Assembly (NCBI GenBank): GCA_019096065.1
Contig: JAGUCH010000001.1
Location: 8,990,001-9,054,000, forward strand
Length of the DNA: 64,000 nucleotides
Reading direction: 5' to 3'
DNA from: Paracyclopina nana
Taxonomy: Eukaryota; Arthropoda; Copepoda; Cyclopoida; Cyclopettidae
Below, in pieces: positions 26,050 through 38,442 of this stretch (its first letter is position 1; the number at the start of each line of letters is the position of its first letter). The notes below the pieces were generated by a model. It was not told where the DNA came from. It saw nothing but the letters and a program-made list of their open reading frames with translations, and searched no databases. The translations under genes were made by a program, and so were the position numbers.

Positions 26050-27495
26050 ATGGAGAAGGAAAATATTCAAGTTAGGAAACTTATGCCTAAGGTCGGCCTG
26101 GTTATGGGCGAAGAGTGGCTCCAACAGTGTGATCGAATGCCTAAAATTGAGAAAAGAGTACGGTCACTTTAAGTTTTCCGTTCCCAGCCTCGCTCAAACT
26201 ATTCAAATCCGGATTCGTTTTTATTTTCAGACCTCTATGACACTGAGCCTGATCCAAAGTTACGGCTTACTTGCGGATCTTCACAAAATCAATGCGAGAA
26301 AAGCGACTCGAGAAGAGCTGGAAACCTTTCACTCAAAGGAGTACATCGATCAATGCGAGAAAACAAGGGCAACAGATGATCTGGAGAAGCTCGATATCTC
26401 AAGCAGCCAAAAGTTCGGACTGGAATATGATTGTCCGCTTGTCCCGGACATTTTGTCCTTGATCGAATGGGTTGCTGGTAAGACATATTTTAGCCCAGAA
26501 CTTTGTCTATAAGCATTTCACTTTCCAGGCGGGTCCCTTGCTGCGGCAGAATCCTTGATCAACGGAGACTGCATGTTTGCCATCAATTGGGGTGGCGGTT
26601 GGCACCATGGCCAGCGCGATGAAGCCTCCGGGTTTTGCTATGTCAACGACATTGTCCTCTCGATCCAGAAGTTGAGGCAAAAGTTTGACCGAGTTTTATA
26701 CATTGACTTGGACGTTCATCACGGTGACGGCGTGGAGAACGCATTCGCATTTTCGCCTAAAATATTCACGTTTTCTATGCACAAATACGAGGCAGGGTAC
26801 TTTCCTGGAAGTGGCAGCATCGGAGATGTAGGCCAAGGCAAAGGAAAATTTTACTCTCTTAATATTCCACTTCAGGATGGGATTGACGATGCGAGCTATA
26901 TTTACATTTTCAATAGGTATGGCGTTGCAACATCCACTCTATTATTAAGATGTAAAAAGCCAGAATCTTGTTTTCAGCCTTTTTTCAGAAATAATCTACG
27001 CATTTAAGCCACACTCCATTGTTGTCCAATGCGGAGCTGATTGTCTTGCCAACGATCCACTTGGAGGATTCAGTCTGACCCCTCGTGGAATCTCTGATTG
27101 CTTGTACAAAATCTGGTCTCAAAACTTGCCAACTTTGATTTTAGGTAACGCTTCATACTTATTTATTTTTGTGTTGATTTTTTATACATTTTACTGTTAG
27201 GTGGCGGTGGATATAACAAGGCTAATGCAGCTAGGTTTTGGACTTACTTGACAGCTCTCCTAGTTCGAGGGTCCGAGCTGCCTACAGATATTCCCGACTG
27301 TGATCCTTATTTCAAAAACTACGGCCCTTCCTTTGAGCTCACACTGTTACCTGGTAGAAGGCCGAACAAGAACTCTACAGAAAATGTTAATGATCTCCTC
27401 GAAGAAGCCTTCAGTAGGTTTCAATACACGGTTACATCATTTCTCTTTTTCTCACTGATGGATATTTTCTAGGAAACCTTGAGGAGCTTCCGTGA
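26050..27495 (+). CDS. HDAC8: Histone deacetylase 8 (class I, Zn-dependent)
   Basis: HDAC8 removes acetyl groups from lysines, notably on cohesin subunit SMC3. Six exons (26050-26157, 26231-26477, 26529-26916, 26978-27144, 27201-27413, 27473-27495) join in phase to give 381 residues, close to the 377 of the human enzyme. The ATG has a strong context (caaccATGG). Catalytic features are all present: the His pair in GGGWHHGQRDEASGFCYVND, zinc ligands in DLDVHHGDGVE, the Asp ligand in CGADCLANDP and the Tyr in GGGGYN. Like known HDAC8, it lacks the long C-terminal tail of HDAC1/2/3; HDAC8-like segments include MPKIEKRTSMTLSLIQSYGL and GYFPGSGSIGDVGQGKGKFYSLN. Confidence 0.95.
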
Positions 27496-27691
27496 TGTAT
27501 GGAAATATTTTAGCTTCTGACCAGAAAATATACGTATTTATTGCTGATTATTGATCACCCTTGTTTTGGAAAAGAAGGTAACCAAGCCCTCATTTTCCAT
27601 ATTATTTAACAATGCTCAACTGTCTTTGAACGTCCGGAAAAGGAGTATTGTAGTTTTAGCTCATTTATCTTGTCTAACTGCTCGTCGCGCA

Positions 27692-27697
27692 AATAAA
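27692..27697 (+). promoter_or_regulatory. Polyadenylation signal of HDAC8
   Basis: AATAAA lies about 200 nt after the HDAC8 stop codon. Confidence 0.55.
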
Positions 27698-29596
27698 GCA
27701 TAACTGTCATGAAATGTCTTTTGCACCTCCCTGCCGTGAGGGGACAAAGTATTGCAAATGAATAGGAGTGAAATTGGATGTGCTTTTTTTTCTTGCATTG
27801 TGTTTCTTTATGTGGGACGTTTCATGATGCTTTCAGATGCGACGAGAAAAGTGGTTCCTATACTTAAATCCTCTTTTCTCCGAACCAACGTCAAAATCTT
27901 GACAGTGGTAGGGGAAATAGTAAATCTAATATTTTATTTACAAGTGACCTCTTTCCCTCTGTTCACGAAAGAAAGCTTCTGCGACTCTTTGGGCATTGCG
28001 TAAACGGCAATTTTTCTCCCATCACCTGTAAGGATTTCATATCGCATCTGAAGAGATCGCTTTTTTTGATAGCATTGGCATTTTGTGAAAGCTTGCTTTA
28101 AAACGCCTTTTCATCACATTTTCAAGGCTTGCTCTCGTCAGTTCGATATGCGTAGAGTGATCATCGATCATGCGTCATCTATCTTTCAAGCATTCTTCAG
28201 TCCGGAACTGAACTACAAGAACGTCGGGTTTATGTCTGTCAGCATCTTATGCTTTATTCGTGAGATTGCACTCTCGATAGATGCAGTAAACGATTTCACG
28301 TTTCCTTTTTCGATAGAGAAATGGATTAATGCAAGTGAAAGCGAAGTACGCACATTCGCAGTTGGTAAGCACTAGTGGAAAAAGCCTCCATTAATGTCAA
28401 GCGCATTTTGGCAACCCTGTTTGACCAACTGACCTACATTGGTGATCTTTGATATGGCATAATCGTGTGATCTCTGAGTATGCGAGGAGAATTCTTTTTC
28501 TAGAAGTAATATTGGCACCCAAAAGTACATTAACCACTCGATCATCATCATCTTGCAGCCAGAATATTCTGACCGCTAAGTATACTTTGCTTGCTATTTG
28601 CCAAAAATGGTGCAAACTTATCTGTCCAAACACGCAGTTAGAGCACTAGCACACTGTACGAGATGCGTTCATATGTAAGCATGCCTATATTTATCTAGTT
28701 TCATCAAGTTTTCCATCACAATTCATCTATTTTTGTTTGAGTTACAGTTTCATTTTGTTTTTCTCTGGTATTTGATAGAGCTGATTTTTTGGCCCATTTC
28801 AGAAGTCTCAGAATGTTAGCGGTCTTGAGGAGAACTAGTAAATCCTCAAAGCACACAATTTCGTTTGGGCACTTTATAGGGATTCAGCGCACAGCTTGAA
28901 AAGTACAATTCTGGCCTACAGCTCAAATTGTTTGCCACACGTAAGCATCTACCATTTCGACTCTGCTTTCACTTTTTCGTGCCCTTCTGCCCCTCTGTGC
29001 ATCGGCACAGAATGAGACTAATCAGTTATAGTGTCTTAGCTGGCTTAATTGGCAGGAATTGTAGGGAGGGGTGGTCTAATTCGATAAAGAAGCCTTTGAT
29101 TATTAGCGTCTAATATATACACTCAGTATGGAGGAACATCTCCCGCCATGTTATTCCGTTGTGCAAAATCAACATTTTGATTAAGCTACAGCTCTCCAGC
29201 TATATGTACTATATGTAAGCTAGCTACCACGGCTAAGAAGATTGACTTTCCGTGAAATCCTTCGCAGGCTGTAATTAGATTATGAGGCCAAAAGCTGCCA
29301 GAAATATTTTCTTTGCTGCCAAGGTAGCAGGGCAATAAGTTATGCAACATTTTCCCGAGATGAAATAAATCTTCCTGCCACGAACGGGTGATTCCGGCAC
29401 TCAACCTTGAAATAAGATGGCTGCAACCAGGACTCGCATCCGTTTTCACTATTGACTCAAAATAGCATGTCGAAATTGCGACATCAGCCACTAGATTGGA
29501 TGAAAGTGTGAATCAAGGCCTGTGTGCGTCCTTGCAAAAAAGAAAAGAAATATTGTCGCCACGCCAACAACAACTGCAACAACAGCCATTGACGCT

Positions 29597-29612
29597 CCCT
29601 CTCTCTCTCTCT
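29597..29612. repeat. (CT)n microsatellite between CAA- and TTG-rich flanks
   Basis: The CT run is preceded by CAACAACAACTGCAACAACAG and followed by CTGTTGTTGTTGC, so the flanks can pair as an imperfect hairpin with CT in the loop. Confidence 0.7.
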
Positions 29613-32600
29613 GTTGTTGTTGCTTTCTTGCCAAAAGCTAGATTCGCATCTGAAAAACAAGAGAAAGACTGCTGATGGTGTGATCACATACGCTCGCTGA
29701 AATCTGCACCGTCAACACCACAAAAAAGTGTTTGCAATGGCGAAATTGGATCTTTATCTAAAGTTTCTTCTTCTTGGGATTTATCTTGCCACTTCCACAA
29801 TATATATCGGGCCTTTTTGGCAAGGCACAACGAGGTGGAGCTAAATTCCCGATCAGGCCAGAAATCGGGGGTTATCTAGCCCCATTCCTGTGAAGTAGGG
29901 CATGCTGAAATATAATGTTAATTTCCGCCGAATCGAAGAGCATATTTCAATGGTTGTGCTTGCGTTCCAATTCTTCTGTTCTAAAACGTACTTCATCATT
30001 TGTGAACATGGTCAGCTTTACTTCTTGGCCTCGCGCAATTCTACCAATGCTTAGGAACACAGTGTTATGTAAGACGCTTTGGGATAATCTTTCGGCGGTG
30101 GTTGGTGTGGAGGCTGCAACAGGAAAAGGTTAATCCTTGCAGCTATTAAGATGAACGAAGGGGAAATCCAAGGTGGCCTTAAGATGGTGTTTGTTTTCCA
30201 TTTCCTTGGAAATTATCAACTCCTTTCTCTATGCATTATTCCCATGGGAAATACAGGCCATTAGCGGGTTGTAGTGTTGTACAACTTAAAAGGTCTTTTG
30301 CGTCAGCAGCGAATATCCTCTTCCTCTGTATTAGCATGCACACGCCATGATGAGCCCTTAATAGCCGACCTGTGTGTGGATTGCATACTCAAAGCTGCAA
30401 AACATCGAATATGCTCTGCACAACTTCACATGATTTGCTGTCACATATTTCGAACAATGCCCTGCTCGTTTAGTCGAGGCCAATGGAGCAGAAAAAAACC
30501 GCGCGCGTCTACTTTTGACATTTGGAATACATCGGTGCTGCGCATGAATTCACATCTGGTTGATGATGTATGATGAAAAGTTTTCTTCAGTCTTTCATAA
30601 CAATGCTGGAGTCCACCAAGATTGAGGTTCACGATGTACTACTTCTTGTTCATGCGAATAATTAACATTCAGTGGGATCTCCCTGCATAATATATGGGGG
30701 TGGTTTTTGTACTTTTGAGGATAATCCAATTATCATCTGTCTCAGCCCCCCTCATTCAAACATAATACCTCGTGCAGAGACTCTTCTACAAGATAATCCA
30801 CTTGTGAGCAGTTCGCAGATTTCGCCATCAGATTTCGGCATCAACGCCATTTCTGAACTACATAGAAGATGAAAAAGTTGTTTAGTACTCCTGTCAACCC
30901 GATATATCGAACGCACAAGTAAAATGCATTGGTTGGCCCTTTTTGGCATCCAGTCGATTCATTTAGGGCCTTTGCCAGAGATGTCAACATTAATTGATGT
31001 CAACTAGCTATTAGCTGCGTCGAGAAAATACACACTATTGCTGCTACTCTGCCACCTCGAAGGCGTAAGAAAAAAGTTACACCAACTGGGTTTCACGCCA
31101 CCAAGTAATTAGCTACGGAACTTGGGCTCACTTTGTCACGCAACTAAGATTGTGATAGTCACGCAACCTATTCAATTTAAGAGCTTCAGTTGAGCGCCAA
31201 GCAAAATATATCAGGTTGTGCTAATGAGTCCGCCATTCGCACTGAGTAAGGGAATGTGCATCCTTCGCAAAACTTGAGATGGAAGGCAAATAAATGATCC
31301 CATCTTTTTGTTGTTGATTGATATCAGAGAGGCCTTTTTGTGCGTCGTCACCTCGCAAGCCAGGAGAAGAAAACCTTTGGCGAAAAAAAAAATACGGAAG
31401 AGAGACCCAGAGAAGAAAGCTTAATGACCTAGGAACGAAGCCTTTTGTCGAGAAGGATATTGGTCCTAGAGCAGAGAATGCATGTCCATGCCATTCTTTC
31501 TCATTTGGCGAGAGCCACCAGGCAAGATTTGACTTTCCATCTCAGTTGGCCACCCCCAAGAGACAGGAATGACGATATTGGTAAATATATTACCCCAACC
31601 TGATCAATATCCCTAATTCGAGGAGGAGAGCTTCGGCTCAATGCCACGGATAGTGACCAGAGATACCAATTCGGTGGCCACCTCCTCGGTCAGAATTCAA
31701 TGCATTCTGCTGATTTTAGCCCACGAAGGAGCTGACTTGATGTCGATATTAGACACATTCGAGTCCCACTGCTTTAATGGCTTTTTCTCCAAGCATCGTT
31801 TTTTGCACCATTACAGGGCTTGAGCGTTTCTTTTCGCGGAGCCTAATTTGATTGTGACGAATAGAATTGGATCGAAAGTCATTTTCTCACTTCTCCTCCT
31901 TCCCATTCTTTTTTTACCTCAGTTCATTGTGGTAGATACACAATGCCATCCCCATGATGATGATGAAGATATGTATGCACACACATATGACAAAAGGGCC
32001 AAAAATCTCTCAGCGCCATGACACATCTCTCTGATTTATTGCTCTTGACTCTGTCTCTATTCAAAGTAAGGCAAAAAGAAGCAAAGTGCTAGCCACAGCT
32101 GTGCTGCCAGATAGCTTTCTTTTCAACCTACTCTGTTGGAATAAAAAATTGCGCGGACTCAGCCCGATCATTAGCAAATCCAGATGCTCCTTTTTCGAGT
32201 AGTTGAGTATTTCGCTGTCATGATAGAGCCAACTCGCATTCTTTGGATAGCTGCAGCGCTAGCTCTTATTATCATGTGGCTGCATAACGCTATTTGAGCA
32301 ATTTCTGGCCAGTTTTTTGCCAGCAAATATTTTCCGACAACAGCATTATTATTGCCAAGATGACATTCTATTACATGTGTGGCATTGCATAGTGATGAGA
32401 CATTTTCATGAATATTAAGTACAGAGCGAGTGCTCGTAGTCATTGTTGTGGAAGTGCTTTCTTTCTTGGCTCGTTTGAAAAATGGCATTTTTCAAAGCAT
32501 GCCCATAGGCCCTCCTTTCCTCCTTCTGCTGATGATGCTTGTTGTATGTACTATGTAGTGGGCTCAAAATGTGCACTGTACCTTCTCTTTTCGAACAACA

Positions 32601-35600
32601 AGATCCTCCAGCTTGCTCTTTAAAAAAGCTAGGAACAAAAGTTTCGCCTATGGAGTGCAAATCTAGAAAAGCTTTGCAAAATCCATCAAATGGATGCATT
32701 CTGCTGCCAAGATAAGCTTAACTCGATGGTGCAAAATCTATTTTGAATTCAGCAGAGCTTCCGAAATCTCAGCTGCTCTTGCTGGAGAGCTAATCCGCCA
32801 AGTATCGAGCAATTCTAACGCTAATCGATCTTTCATCAACGTGGAGTCCTCGTCAAATGAAGCCCAATTACAGAAGAGTGACAAAATAATTTGCGAATAG
32901 AAAATATAAGGGGCGAGTGCCTTTGATGCATATGACTTGTTGCCTAACACCGAAGTAGGCTTTTTATTCGAAATTGGTTGCGTGCTAGGTTTTCCTTTCA
33001 TAAATTGAGCTGCTTTCTTAGCTAGTCTTATTAACCGCAACCACGATCAACTGCTGCAGGCAACGCAATTTCCACTGCACTGTAGTAATACATAAAAAAA
33101 GTGATAGTACACTAAGCAAGTTTGGTATCTTGCGAGGCATGAATTGTAAGCCACCCATAATGGCCTCGAAATAGCATTACATCAAAGCCATTCAGCCTCT
33201 AGCCAGCGTAGATGACTCGGCCTTTTTTCGCCGAAGTTTTCAAGCCTTTGCATGTCCACGGCCATTATGAGTGAAGCGGCAACGAGCTGTAACTCAATTT
33301 TCAGCTGGTTTCAAGGGCGACTGCGCTCTTCTTGCAAGCAAAATTCGGCCTTTGTGAATATTTCATTTTGGGCCCACTTGAGCTATGCAAATAGTGGCCG
33401 AGATTAAGGGCGGGAAATCCACTATTTGTCACTTTTTTGTTTGCAACCGACCAACAGGGCTCTAGATTGGTATTCTAAGAATGTCACTTAGGCAACTTTT
33501 CTGCTGCTCCACTTAAACAGGAATTGGAGCAAAAAGCTCGGATTGTTTTTCTTGGGCTTATAGACCGGCGCGCGACCACATAAAGCAGCTCGAATACCAT
33601 ACCGAACTCATTTCGGGCCGTTACTGTGCAATATTGGAAAAATCTTCTTGGCTTAATCGCGCAACAACGGTATCTCGGAGTAGCCAGGATATGGCCGAAA
33701 AGAGAAAGAAAAGCTGACTTGCTTGGATGCTCGATGATGGATTTCCCTTGATGGCTACTTGCCAGGGACGATGTTAGGTGACAGCTAAAATCTAGCTTGG
33801 AAATGCAATGCTGAATCCAATCCTCCGGCCATTTCCCCTTTTTCGCCCCCATAAGTAATTGCACGATATACTATGGTGTGCTACCAAGAAGGAGGGAGCA
33901 CATTTGGGAGGGGGGATCGGGAAACTACTAATTTTCCGGAATTCAGTTATTATGCAAGATGGATTTGTTCCTCACGCGATCTCCACAATCAGCAAGTATT
34001 CTTTTTTCCCAAACTCCTCTTTTAGACAGGAGAAGTAATATGAATACCTTCTTAGATGGAGGAAAATTGATTACCTCAAAATCAGTCCTCGGCTGATGCA
34101 TTGAAATCAGATTCCGTTTTTTCAAATTAGCTACCAAATGGTACCAAAAGTCATCCTACACCAATTTTAAAAAGTCTCAGTGGCTTGGTTTACCTGCGTG
34201 TTATAGCTGATACATTTTGGCTAAATATCTGAGCGAATATGAGCGACTTATTCATTTCTACCATACTCAAGATACCGCGGCTATTCTTAGGTCGACCTTT
34301 GTGCATTGCACATGCACTGTACTCATCAGTGTAAGCACGGTATTTAAGCTTGTGAAATTCAAGACATGTTCAAGGCTGCTTTTTGAGGAGCTGCTGCCAA
34401 GTTGTGCAAAATAGGGTCTTATTTGAAAATGTTCTTGGCATGAGGATGCTTTTACTAGCGAGGAAGTGAGGCCAGTAATACGTGTTCCAACATGCACACG
34501 ATCCCATTTTCCCGGCTAGCAGCTCCTTTTTGGCAGTAAAAAAGTTAGCAACAACAACAACATTCTCTCTCTACTACGCTGCGCAGCTAGCTATCTCAAA
34601 AACTCAACCAAGTGAAAATAATCTTTGAACCGACCATGTCGAAACAAGACCTCAAAGCAAGGCTACCAGATATATAAAAATCCTTCATGACCGCTCGTAA
34701 AAAACCCAACTCATCCTCCAGCTACTCTTTCTTGATGGAGAGGCCTTAAAAGGTTTTCCAAATCTTGCATGCATAAAGTAACTAAAAGTTTGAGGGCTTC
34801 TCCTTTAGCCGTAGTTTATGATGTGAAATGGTTCATTTCGTTATGCCAGCATCGTTTGGCGAAAGCGAAGCACCTCTTAAACAACACTTTTTCAATTTGC
34901 ATGCTCTACTGCGAGAGGCAAAAAAGAAAGAAAGGCTAATCACATAAATTAGGCATTTTCAGAGATTTTCTGTTTGCTTGCAACTACATTTTGATCACCT
35001 AAAAGTTTTCCCATTTAACCCATAGAGAAGTCATAAATCAAACCTGCTTGCTTGAAATCTGGCAAGTTGATCCAGATTTTCCAGTAGTAAAGTCTGATCA
35101 TATGGCACGGCTCATTTGGCCTGTAATTTATTGACTCCGGTACGTACGTCTTTATACAAGTCATATTACCGATTTTGAGTCACGACCAGGCTTTTGCAAT
35201 GCCCTGCTTGTTGGCTGCCAAGCCTTGACATTGCCAGTTGGATCCCAATTTCCAAAGGGGAATGCTAATGGCCAAGGATGTATGCATTAGGACTAGAATT
35301 CGGATTCTGGGGAAAAAGTGTTGCAAGAACATTCAGTTGGATACTAAGTAAGAAAAGAGAGTGTCTTTCCTTCCGCATGCGTGAATCTTCTTCCATTAGA
35401 ACTGCTTACTATACCATGTAGCATTGGTATAGCGATACAGTTATAAGAGCACTAGATACACTGCAAGACTATTATCAATTACATTTCTTTCACATAATCC
35501 AAATGGAGAGGTCCATCTTTTTTCAGCTATCCCAGGTGTTTTCAGAGCTACGGATTTTCTAGCCATATTTTGCTTTCATCTCGTTAAGTTGGTAGATGTC

Positions 35601-35793
35601 TGCTTGGGAATACATGTAACGCGCTTCCTCGATACAATGAGAAGAATACGTACAGGCCTATTACTTACCCATCCAGAGCGTCCACTCTTTTCACCAGGAT
35701 TGAGTGTCTGCTATACCCGTGGTATCCACGGAGGAGAATTAAAAGATAAAGGATTACCATTCCTCCCTATTAATGTACGTACGTGGGATTCCA

Positions 35794-35818
35794 CTGCTGC
35801 TGCTGCTGCTGCTGCTGA
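35794..35818. repeat. (CTG)8 microsatellite
   Basis: About eight perfect CTG units in non-coding sequence. Confidence 0.9.
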
Positions 35819-38043
35819 GAATAAGGGAGCCGATTGCGCATGTACTCAACATTTAACATTGGAGACTGGGAGGGCCTAATAATTCCACCAGTTTTCATTC
35901 AAGACCTGAATACAAATTCCAGCCTCGTTTTAAAATCTTCTCCTGTGCTCAAACTGCACAGCACTATTTAACAACGGGTGAGCAGATGGCAGCACATAAA
36001 ACGTAGAGGTTTTTATTCTAGCAAAAAAAAGCCTCGATTCCCTTCGGATATGCGTAGTACATCTCAATAATACTCATCAAAAATGCATTTTGGCATGAAA
36101 AAACGAATACATTTACGTAGGATTTACTGTATCTGTTCGAGATTCTGGCCAATATTTGGGACACACGAAAAGTCTCCATGCAAGATCATATACAGCCATC
36201 ATGCATTACCAATGGCTCAATTGAGATTTTCTCTCGGCGATTTTGGATGAAATCTTGGACAACAAGGGTGAAACACAGCAGGCTAAGGACCAGCCAGGTT
36301 TTTCCCGTTATTTATCAAAGTGTCCAATAATGCACCCACCACTTTTTCTTCGGGGCCCCCCTAAAATGAATACATTTCGGTGCGTAACAAAAAAATCTCA
36401 TCTCTCAAGGACCCAATACATCAAAAGCATCACAAAAAATGTATCCATGCGAAAATAGTTGTGCTTGCTGTGTAAGGATTACTACATCTCAAGGTCCCTT
36501 GAACATTAATACAAAGATCTGCATGAGTAGCGTATTAGAGCTACGGTTAGTTTTTCTACATTACAGAGCTGTATAGTACATGGAATACATACGTACTATA
36601 GTATAGCAGCTACTACAGCATCAGCAAGGTTCTTATATGTGATGATCCAAAGCCAGCTAGCCGACCTTTCCCTCCACATCCCTTGTCGTCCTCATGGTCA
36701 AGAGATGCGAGGCGGCAATGCAGTAGCCTTGAAGGCCAGAGGACGAGTGGGTTCCTAAACCAAAATATTCTGCCGCGGATCATGCTAGCTTTCAACCATC
36801 CACCACCAAGAGAAAAAGACAGTTTTGCTTTCAGGTGATGGAAGGAACATCTTCTTCTGCATTGGGCTTTCAGCTACTCGAGCGGAACAACTTCAAAGAC
36901 TCCGTTCTCGTTGAAATTTTCTTAGTAGTTTCGAAAAGCTCTCTCATTTCAATTTCGCAAACGATTTTCATTATCTGAAGGGCAGCGCGCAAAAAAAAAG
37001 CGTTCATGCTTTAACATTGAAACGACTAAATGCGAATAAAATCTGCTATCGCGCGAACAAGTGTTTTTAAAATGAATAGCTTATTATGGCAAACACGCCA
37101 CAAGAGAGGAACATCGTTAACTAACTCGTGACACCTGGGCTATGTTTGTTCGCTCTTTAATACGCATATTCTCTGCAACATTATAGGCAACAAAAGAATT
37201 TTCGGGAACGCTTCAGAAACAGGCACTGTCATTGACAAAATGAAGCTAAATTGGGCCTAGTTTTCTTCATCAATCATGGAAACTCAAATAAATGGATGAA
37301 GCAGGCAGGCCGCATAAACACGTGCCAACACTTCACCAACTTAACCGGTTTGAAGTCCCATCCAGTAGCCATCCAATCCATCCATAAAAGCGAGCGGCGG
37401 GCAACTTTTTTAAGAAGGAGTAGAGGAGGAAAAGTTAGGCTTGATTTATCAAGAGAGAGCGAGAGGCCGGCCTCCTCCCAAGGCCACCAAATCTTGTTCT
37501 CATCATTCCAAATTGTGGTGGTTTTTTTTCTAATGCATCTAGCAATAATTGTGCCTTTTCCAACGAAAGGGACATTAGCAATGAAGCTTTCTAGTTGGCT
37601 CTCTCAACCCTTTCCGGCACTCAACTTAAGCTTAGCAAGAGAGCACTTTTGCTGTGCATAATTGGAGGGCGAGGTCAATGGGACCAAGGGACTACCACTA
37701 CACATTCAGGCTCTTCATAACGGAGTGCATGTTATTTTGTCAGAGAAAAATTAGCTTTCTGCGACTCGAGTCAATCAAGGTATTAAAAAGTGGCACTCTT
37801 TTCAAAGAAGGAGGCCAAATTCGTAAACAATTGCGAATGCAAATGCAGAACTGCAGCTTAATGTAATGCTCTTCTCATGTAGGCTACAAACATAGCACAA
37901 AAAACACTTTATGGAGAAAGTTGCCTTGTGATAATTACAAAATCTGACTCAATCCAAGTCAACTTGAAATCAGCAAACCTCGATTTTTCTGATAACATAG
38001 AATACTTGATTGCTTGGAGTGAGCTTTGTTTTAGCTCAGTAGC

Positions 38044-38061
38044 GGCGCTAGGGGGCGCTGT
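38044..38061 (+). promoter_or_regulatory. CTCF-like site in the gene desert
   Basis: GGCGCTAGGGGGCGCTGT matches the general CTCF core (C-Y-A-G-R-K-G-G-C-R) very well. It lies 3.2 kb left of the large palindrome. Confidence 0.45.
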
Positions 38062-38428
38062 TAAAACTCGAACGCCAAATAATGGCGTATGAAGCGGTTT
38101 CACAGAAGTTTCCACTTTTTCTTGATTCTTTCATAAAAAGTCAGTGTTATAAATGGTTTCATTGCAATCTTTCCTACACCATAGAAGTATATCAGACCCG
38201 ATAACAGCAAAAAATCCAAAATTTGGGCTCAAATTACCATAAAAAGGTTTACATTCCCACACGCATAAACGCAAACAGACAATAATCCAGCCAGTTAATA
38301 TATCTTTAATTGATTTTCTTGCTTGCATATAATATTTTCTGGAATTCACTCAACAAAAAGCTCTAAATTGCATTAGATTTAGCCTAAATAATTACGTAAT
38401 CAAAGGGTTTTAAGAGCGCCAAGCATCT

Positions 38429-38442
38429 AACGCCATCTGTGG
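38429..38442 (-). promoter_or_regulatory. CTCF-like motif
   Basis: The minus strand reads CCACAGATGGCGTT, close to the arthropod CTCF core with one mismatch (GCGTT for GCGCC). Confidence 0.3.
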
